This document shows, piece after piece, positions 59,194-64,000 of a DNA stretch of 64,000 nt (its first letter is position 1; every line of letters starts with the position of its first letter). The position numbers and the translations under genes were made by a program. The notes beneath the pieces are model-generated. The model had not been told where the DNA came from. It was given only the letters and a program-made list of their open reading frames with translations, and searched no databases. The stretch comes from Saprospiraceae bacterium (lineage in GTDB: Bacteria > Bacteroidota > Bacteroidia > Chitinophagales > Saprospiraceae): the NCBI GenBank assembly GCA_027486765.1, contig JAIXOO010000043.1, positions 1 to 64,000 of the forward strand, read 5' to 3'.

Positions 59194-59556
59194 TTATTCA
59201 GATTTGGGATTGAGTTTGGAGATCAAAGGCATGGTGGCGAGGCAAACGACCACGGGCACTATCCCGGCCAGGAGCGCCACCAATCCACTCGACAAGGCGA
59301 GTTTGGCATTCTGGGTAGCCGACATGGCCACGATGACCGGCAGGTACATTTTGCTCCAAAACACCACGCCTTCCTGCATTTCCAGGTGAAAACGCCCACG
59401 TTGTTCCAGCCAGTTTTGGGATAAAATGAGCAAAAGCATGGCGAAACCTACCCCGCCCACATTGGCGTTGATTTGGAGCAAGCGCCCCAGGGTTTCTCCG
59501 ATCAGTTGTCCGGTGATGTAGCAGGCGGCGAGTAGTGCAACTCCTCTGATGAGCAT
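59194..59556 (-). CDS. madL: Malonate transporter subunit MadL
   Basis: 120 residues with about four membrane helices (GVALLAACYITGQLIGETLG, GGVGFAMLLLILSQNW, YLPVIVAMSATQNAKLAL, VALLAGIVPVVVCLA), matching the small subunit MadL; the segment INANVGGVGFAMLLLI is conserved in the family. It acts with MadM. Divergent from the phytanoyl-CoA dioxygenase-like gene with 117 bp between the starts, so both units may share a regulatory region. First gene of the madLM pair. Confidence 0.88.
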   Translation of the reverse strand: MLIRGVALLAACYITGQLIGETLGRLLQINANVGGVGFAMLLLILSQNWLEQRGRFHLEMQEGVVFWSKMYLPVIVAMSATQNAKLALSSGLVALLAGIVPVVVCLATMPLISKLNPKSE

Positions 59557-59673
59557 GGTGAGTGGTATTTAATGGGGAAAGATAGTAGGAATTGCCAAAA
59601 AACGAATGCGAAGCGATTTTGGCAACGGCAAAAAAAATAAATTTCATTATCTTCATTTCCAAAATCAACCCAC

Positions 59674-60489
59674 ATGTCGCAAGTCAGTACCCTGCCCAAG
59701 TTGGACTCAACTTATGCCATCTCCGCCCAGCAACAAGCCGACTACCAAAAAAATGGCCATATCCTGCTGCGCAACATCCTTTCTGAGGAAGAAATGGCCG
59801 TTTACCGCGAAGTCATTGTCGACGCTGCCGATCGTTTCAATACCGAAAAGCGCAAAATGGAAGAGCGCGACACCTACGGCAAAGCCTTTTTGCAAATCAT
59901 GAACCTCTGGGAGGTGGACGAAGCAGTGCGCCACTACACCCTGGCCAAACGTTTTGCCCACATCGCCGCCGCATTGATGGGCGTAGAAAGGGTGCGTTTG
60001 TACCACGACCAAGCCCTGTTTAAAGAACCATCGGGCGGCCATACCCCCTGGCACCAGGATCAATATTACTGGCCCATCGATACCAATAATACCGTCACCA
60101 TGTGGATGCCCCTGGTGGACATTACCGTGGAAATGGGCATGCTCACCTTCGCTTCGGGTTCTCAGGAGTTGGGTTTCCTCGGCAACCTGGCCATCTCCGA
60201 TGATTCGGAAGCATTGCTCGGCAACCTGGTGAAAGAAAAGGGCTACCCCATCTCCCAACCCGCGACCATGAAAGCCGGCGACGCCACCTTCCACGCTGGC
60301 TGGACCCTGCACTCGGCACCGGGCAACAACTCGGCGACCATGCGCGAAGTGATGACCGTCATTTTCCTGGCTGATGGCTGTAAGGTGTCACAACCCAAAA
60401 ACAAACACCAGGAAGCAGACCACCAACGTTGGTTGATGTCCAAACCTGTGGGCAGCCTCATTGATTCGCCCCTCAACCCCCTGATCTGA
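59674..60489 (+). CDS. Phytanoyl-CoA dioxygenase-family protein
   Basis: 271 residues of the Fe(II)/2-oxoglutarate PhyH family. The iron ligands are His and Asp in TPWHQDQYYWP (about 125-135) and a later His in DATFHAGWTLHSAPGN (about 210-225); an Arg in ATMREVM binds 2-oxoglutarate. The family hydroxylates lipids, alkaloids or other small substrates. The stop overlaps the start of the downstream zinc alcohol dehydrogenase (TGATG), so the two act together: hydroxylation followed by oxidation of the resulting alcohol is a plausible pathway. Confidence 0.9.
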   Translation: MSQVSTLPKLDSTYAISAQQQADYQKNGHILLRNILSEEEMAVYREVIVDAADRFNTEKRKMEERDTYGKAFLQIMNLWEVDEAVRHYTLAKRFAHIAAALMGVERVRLYHDQALFKEPSGGHTPWHQDQYYWPIDTNNTVTMWMPLVDITVEMGMLTFASGSQELGFLGNLAISDDSEALLGNLVKEKGYPISQPATMKAGDATFHAGWTLHSAPGNNSATMREVMTVIFLADGCKVSQPKNKHQEADHQRWLMSKPVGSLIDSPLNPLI

Positions 60490-61592
60490 TGCGGTGCCAA
60501 GCCGCTATTGCCGATGGCAAAGGCCATTTTGTCATTGATGCAATCCAGATTGAAGCTCCCCAAGGCGACGAAGTCCTGATCGAAATCAAAGCCGCCGGGA
60601 TTTGCCATACCGATTGGGATTCCCAATCCTGGGGCAAAGCCCTCGTGATGGGCCACGAAGGCGCAGGCATTGTAGCGGCTTGTGGGCCGGAGGTAAGTAC
60701 CCTGCAGGTTGGCGATCCCGTGATGCTCAACTGGGCCATTCCCTGCTACAAGTGTTTCCAGTGCCTGGAGGGCAATCAACACCTCTGCGAACGCAACTCG
60801 GCGGTAACCGCAGGCAATAAAATTAGCGGTGGGCATGCTACTTTCAGCTCCACCACCTACCAGGGCCAAGCCATCGAACGAGCCTTCAGCCTGGGCACCA
60901 TGGCCGAGTTTGCGTTGGTACGCGAGGCCGCCTGTGTCAAAGTCCAGGTACCGATGCCCTTTTCCTCCGCCGCCATTGTGGGCTGTGGGGTGATGACGGG
61001 GTACGGCTCCGTGATCAATGCAGCGAAAGTCAAACCGGGAACTTCGGTAGTCGTGCTAGGTACTGGCGGCGTAGGGCTCAATGTGATCCAGGGCGCCCGC
61101 ATCGCCGGAGCAGGTAAAATCATCGCCATCGATGTGAATCCCGAACGCCTGGAAATGGCCAAAACCTACGGTGCCACCCATCTCCTCCTGGCCGATAAAG
61201 CCGATACGGGCTTGTTGCAAGCTGCCCAAACGGTCAGAACCATGACCGAAGGCCGCGGCGCCGATTATGCTTTTGAATGCACCGCCATCCCCGAACTGGG
61301 TGCAGCGCCCCTCGCCATGGTGCGCAATGCCGGCATGGCGGTACAGGTGAGCGGAATCGAGCAGGAGATCAACATCGACATGAACTTGTTTGAATGGGAC
61401 AAAATGTACATCAATCCCCTGTACGGCAAGTGTAATCCGCAACTGGATTTCCTCATCCTGCAAAAATTGTACGCCCGGGGCGTCCTCCTGCTGGATGAAA
61501 TGGTCACCCGGACTTATCCGCTTGCCGACCTCGCGCAGGCCTTCGCAGACATGCACGCGGGAAAGAACGCGAAAGGGGTGCTTGTTTTTTAA
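60489..61592 (+). CDS. Zinc-dependent alcohol dehydrogenase, class III-like
   Basis: 367 residues, MDR superfamily. The catalytic zinc ligands are seen in GICHTDWDS (Cys), MGHEGAGIVAACG (His, Glu) and a later Cys in VGCGVMTGYGSVINAAKV; the structural zinc motif appears in NWAIPCYKCFQCLEGNQHLC with four Cys. The NAD-binding motif is VLGTGGVGLNVIQ. It resembles class III enzymes that oxidise S-hydroxymethylglutathione or mycothiol adducts, but the substrate here is probably the product of the upstream dioxygenase. Start ATG 60489 overlaps the upstream stop. Confidence 0.92.
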   Translation: MRCQAAIADGKGHFVIDAIQIEAPQGDEVLIEIKAAGICHTDWDSQSWGKALVMGHEGAGIVAACGPEVSTLQVGDPVMLNWAIPCYKCFQCLEGNQHLCERNSAVTAGNKISGGHATFSSTTYQGQAIERAFSLGTMAEFALVREAACVKVQVPMPFSSAAIVGCGVMTGYGSVINAAKVKPGTSVVVLGTGGVGLNVIQGARIAGAGKIIAIDVNPERLEMAKTYGATHLLLADKADTGLLQAAQTVRTMTEGRGADYAFECTAIPELGAAPLAMVRNAGMAVQVSGIEQEINIDMNLFEWDKMYINPLYGKCNPQLDFLILQKLYARGVLLLDEMVTRTYPLADLAQAFADMHAGKNAKGVLVF

Positions 61593-61687
61593 AGGGTTCC
61601 AGGGTTCCGGGGTTGTCGACCAACTCTAAGTTTTATTAAGGCGAAGCGCCAAAAAGTTATATTCAAGCGACAAACTTTGGAACTTAG

Positions 61688-61980
61688 TAGTGGGGCAAAA
61701 TGATTGCTTAACGTGGGTTTTGAATTAATGGAATTGAAAATCAATTCGATAAATCCCAGACGAGGTGTTTTGCTGCCTGGAGGGCAGCTATCTTGGTAGA
61801 TAAAAGGTAATCGGGATATTGTTGCGGCTGCCCGGGGGGCAGCTATCTATAAGATTCTGTCAAAGATAGCTGCCCCCCGGGCAGCTAGGAACCATAAACA
61901 TTCCATTATTTCTACCAAGATAACTGCCCTCCAGGCAGTTTTAATTCAAAACTCACGTTACTTATTTTTTTATCGCCCCT
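61688..61980. repeat. Triply nested palindromic element, about 290 bp (copy 3 of the GGGGCAAAATGA motif at its ends)
   Basis: Outer arms carry GTGGGGCAAAATGA / TTATTTTTTTATCGCCCCT and AACGTGGGTTTTGAATTA / TAATTCAAAACTCACGTT. A second pair is TGCCTGGAGGGCAGCTATCT with TTGGTAGA against TCTACCAAGATAACTGCCC with TCCAGGCA. The innermost pair is GCTGCCCGGGGGGCAGCTAT against ATAGCTGCCCCCCGGGCAGC around ATAAGATTCTGTC. Just outside lie GGGTTCCAGGGTTCC (61594) and GGAACCCTGGAACT (61983), a further inverted pair of the GGTTCCA kind. The 427-bp gap 61593-62019 holds nothing else. Confidence 0.9.
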
Positions 61981-62019
61981 TAGGAACCCTGGAACTTAGA
62001 AACCCTCAAAACTCCTTAC

Positions 62020-62814
62020 ATGGAAACCCAATTTTTCACCACCCGAACCGCCGAACTAGTCGGCCTCCACTGGATCACCGTCAAAAGTAAGGCCCTGCAA
62101 AAACGCGCCGACATTTCTGTATTTGTGCCGCGTGGCGTAGCCCTGGAACCCGGCCTCCCCCTGGTCATCCTCTTGCACGGTGTGTACGGCAGCCACTGGG
62201 CCTGGACCGCTCAGGGGCAGGTCCATGAAACCGCCCAGCAACTGATCGACTGCGGCGAGATCGCGCCCATGATCCTGGCCATGCCCTCCGATGGCTTGTT
62301 TGGCGATGGCAGCGCTTATGTGCCGCACCAGCATGAGAATTACGAAACCTGGATTGTTGAGGATGTGGTGCAGGTGCTGCGCGAGCAATTCCCGCAGCTC
62401 ACTGTGGATTCGCCGCTGTTCATCAGTGGGCTGTCGATGGGGGGCTATGGGGCCTTGCGGCTGGGAGCTAAATATCCCGGGCTTTTCCGGGCTTTTTCGG
62501 GGCTGTCTTCGATCACCCATTTTGAGCAACTCCAATTGTTTGTGGCCGATTTTCCGGCCCTGCAAGCCGCCGCGCTGGAGCAGGATGGAGTGGTAGATTG
62601 GCTGCAAAAAAACCGGGCGCAACTGCCTGCCTTTCGTTTTGACTGCGGATCGGAAGACCTCCTCATCGAGTACAATCGGAGGCTGCATCAGGATTTGACG
62701 GCGCTGGGAATTCCGCACCAATACGAAGAATTTTCCGGAGGGCATTCCTGGGAGTATTGGCAAACCCACATTGCCAAAACCCTGCTTTTTTTTAATTCTT
62801 GTATAAAGTCATAA
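62020..62814 (+). CDS. Alpha/beta hydrolase, esterase D / S-formylglutathione hydrolase-like
   Basis: 264 residues. The nucleophile elbow FISGLSMGGYGALRLG carries Ser139; the acid and base are probably Asp in FDCGSEDLLIEYNR and His in FSGGHSWEYW near the C-terminus. The oxyanion-hole strand is VILLHGVYGSHWAW. The family contains esterase D, FrmB-like enzymes and trehalose mycolyltransferases. No signal peptide, so cytoplasmic. With the preceding dehydrogenase it could form a formaldehyde-type oxidation path (dehydrogenase plus thioester hydrolase), but a 290-bp palindrome separates them. Confidence 0.88.
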   Translation: METQFFTTRTAELVGLHWITVKSKALQKRADISVFVPRGVALEPGLPLVILLHGVYGSHWAWTAQGQVHETAQQLIDCGEIAPMILAMPSDGLFGDGSAYVPHQHENYETWIVEDVVQVLREQFPQLTVDSPLFISGLSMGGYGALRLGAKYPGLFRAFSGLSSITHFEQLQLFVADFPALQAAALEQDGVVDWLQKNRAQLPAFRFDCGSEDLLIEYNRRLHQDLTALGIPHQYEEFSGGHSWEYWQTHIAKTLLFFNSCIKS

Positions 62815-62830
62815 GTATCCAGGCACTTTG

Positions 62831-62838
62831 TAACTTTG
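62831..62838 (+). promoter_or_regulatory. Bacteroidota-type -7 box (TAACTTTG)
   Basis: TAACTTTG lies 19 bp before the start codon at 62858 of the permease gene, matching TAnnTTTG. No good -33 TTTG is seen at the usual spacing. Confidence 0.5.
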
Positions 62839-62857
62839 CCTCACAATTGTACTGCAC

Positions 62858-64000
62858 ATGCCTTTTTCTTTTCGATTGCACAACCAGGGATTGATTTGGC
62901 GGGTAGCCCGGCGCTATCTTTTTGCCAAAAAATCTACCAACATCATCAACCTCATCACGGGGATTGCAGTGTTTGGGTTGGCCGTAGGTACCGCAGCCCT
63001 GATCCTGATCCTTTCGGTGTTCAATGGTTTTGAAGAAGTCATCAATTCCTTGTACAGCAGTTTTAACCCCGACATCAAGATCACTCCCGCGCAGGGCAAA
63101 ACCTTTACGATTCAAGGCGAGTTGTACAAAAAACTGGAAAAAATTCCCGGCGTGGCCTTTGTCTCCCAAACCCTGGAAGAAGTCGCCTTTTTTGAATACG
63201 ACGGCAAGCAGGATTTTGGCAACCTCAAGGGCGTGGACGATAATTTTGTCAAAGTTACCCAGCTGGATTCCACCGTACGTGAAGGCTCCTACCAACTCCG
63301 CAACGGGGAGGTAGACATGGCGGTAATCAGCATGGAAATGCGCAACCAATTGGCCATCAACATCGATGATTTTATTTCGCCCCTCGTCGTCTACATGCCC
63401 AAACGCAAGGAAGCCGGGGCGCTGGATCAGCAATTTCGCCGCGACATCACTTACCCCGCGGGTACTTTTGCGGTCCAACAGGAGCACAATGGCCAATACG
63501 TGCTCACGACCCTGGATTTTGCCCGCGCCCTGCTCAACATGCCCGACGCCATCAGCGCCCTGGAAATCAAGATCAAGCCCGATGTCAATTCCCGGCAAGT
63601 AGTCAAAGCTATCTCCAAATTGCTGGGCCCCGAGTTTGTGGTCAAAGACCGTTACCAACAACAAGAGGCTTTTATGAAACTCATGCTCCTGGAAAAATGG
63701 ATGAGTTTTGCCATTGTCAGCCTGATGCTGCTGATGGTGGCCTTCAACATGATTGGTGCACTGTGGATGATTGTACTGGAAAAAAAGAAAGACATCGCCA
63801 TCCTCAAATCCATGGGTGCGCGCGACAACACCATCCGCAATATTTTCCTGGCCGAAGGCCTCTTGCTCACCGTACTGGGGGTTGTGCTGGGTTTTGCACT
63901 CGCCTTGTCGATTTATTTTTTGCAAAAACAATTTGGCCTCGTCGCCATGCCGGGCACCTTTGCCGTAGATGCCTATCCGGTGAGCATTCGTTTTATCGAT
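62858..64000 (+). CDS. LolC/LolE-type lipoprotein-releasing ABC permease, 3' end outside window
   Basis: 381 residues visible, open to the right edge. The start MPFSFRLHNQGLIWRVARRY and the first helix (NIITGIAVFGLAVGTAALIL type, about 30-55) are those of LolC/LolE-like permeases. A MacB-type periplasmic domain (about 60-270) follows, then the FtsX helices (AIVSLMLLMVAFNMIGALWM, coupling segment KKKDIAILKSMGARDNTIR, GLLLTVLGVVLGFALALS). It moves lipoproteins from the inner membrane to LolA with the ATPase LolD. The ATG at 62858 follows a -7 box. Confidence 0.9.
   Translation, partial: MPFSFRLHNQGLIWRVARRYLFAKKSTNIINLITGIAVFGLAVGTAALILILSVFNGFEEVINSLYSSFNPDIKITPAQGKTFTIQGELYKKLEKIPGVAFVSQTLEEVAFFEYDGKQDFGNLKGVDDNFVKVTQLDSTVREGSYQLRNGEVDMAVISMEMRNQLAINIDDFISPLVVYMPKRKEAGALDQQFRRDITYPAGTFAVQQEHNGQYVLTTLDFARALLNMPDAISALEIKIKPDVNSRQVVKAISKLLGPEFVVKDRYQQQEAFMKLMLLEKWMSFAIVSLMLLMVAFNMIGALWMIVLEKKKDIAILKSMGARDNTIRNIFLAEGLLLTVLGVVLGFALALSIYFLQKQFGLVAMPGTFAVDAYPVSIRFID

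Noticed and set aside
58411-59424. 337-codon plus-strand frame over madM and madL
   Set aside because: It spans two real genes of the opposite strand and is dominated by His/Arg/Gln, as expected from an antisense frame of membrane proteins.
62792-63931. 379-codon open frame on the minus strand opposite the permease gene
   Set aside because: The plus-strand frame carries the LolC/E features; the opposite frame is rich in His, Gly and Gln without a domain and is a shadow.

Overview
The window is chromosomal DNA from a member of the Bacteroidota, most likely the Saprospiria (Saprospiraceae or Haliscomenobacter-like); the genus is an inference. The evidence is a PorP/SprF protein beside a giant adhesin with a type IX secretion (T9SS) type B tail, two more T9SS type A cargo proteins, a GSCFA protein, promoter boxes of the Bacteroidota form TAnnTTTG, and weak or absent Shine-Dalgarno sequences. 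I saw no rRNA, tRNA, CRISPR array, intact insertion sequence or prophage.

Layout. 1-4235 holds small hypothetical genes, a translationally coupled methyltransferase / DoxX-like / DUF6958 operon, inorganic pyrophosphatase and PorP/SprF. 4245-10634 is one 2129-residue repeat adhesin. 10956-13517 holds gltX and a polysaccharide deacetylase. 13581-17867 is a LacI-type regulator divergent from a sugar-metabolism operon (GlcG-like protein, YghZ-type aldo/keto reductase, secreted TIM-barrel isomerase with a carbohydrate-binding tail). 18115-23901 holds a DtxR-type regulator, a LytTR response regulator, a tail-specific protease and a T9SS cargo protein. 23930-38544 is mixed housekeeping and surface genes: a GT39-like transferase, truA, a sulfatase, a VOC protein, a polymer-forming-repeat membrane protein, an aspartoacylase-like enzyme, a geranylgeranyl-reductase-like oxidoreductase, a Lys/Ala-rich protein, a secreted lipase-like hydrolase, GSCFA and Uma2.

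38550-42918 is a complete tripartite exporter operon (ATPase, HlyD adaptor, FtsX-type permease, TolC). 43281-48382 holds a glucosaminidase, an OmpH/Skp chaperone, a radical SAM protein, a TPR protein and pgeF. 48543-52838 holds aminopeptidase P, the overlapping XisH/XisI pair, folB and glutaryl-CoA dehydrogenase. 53080-56619 is a tandem triplet of OmpA-anchored surface proteins whose third copy carries a one-base frameshift. 56761-64000 holds pabB, the malonate carrier madLM, a phytanoyl-CoA dioxygenase-like / zinc alcohol dehydrogenase pair, an esterase and a LolC/E-type permease cut by the window end.

The least ordinary feature is the intergenic DNA. At least six unrelated families of long, often nested palindromic elements (about 80-290 bp) sit between genes. 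One family (arms built from GGTTGAG/AAGGTTGAG units) occurs four times, twice inside the exporter operon where the two copies flank the permease. Another shares a motif of about 36 bp at three places. No transposase for any of them is in the window.
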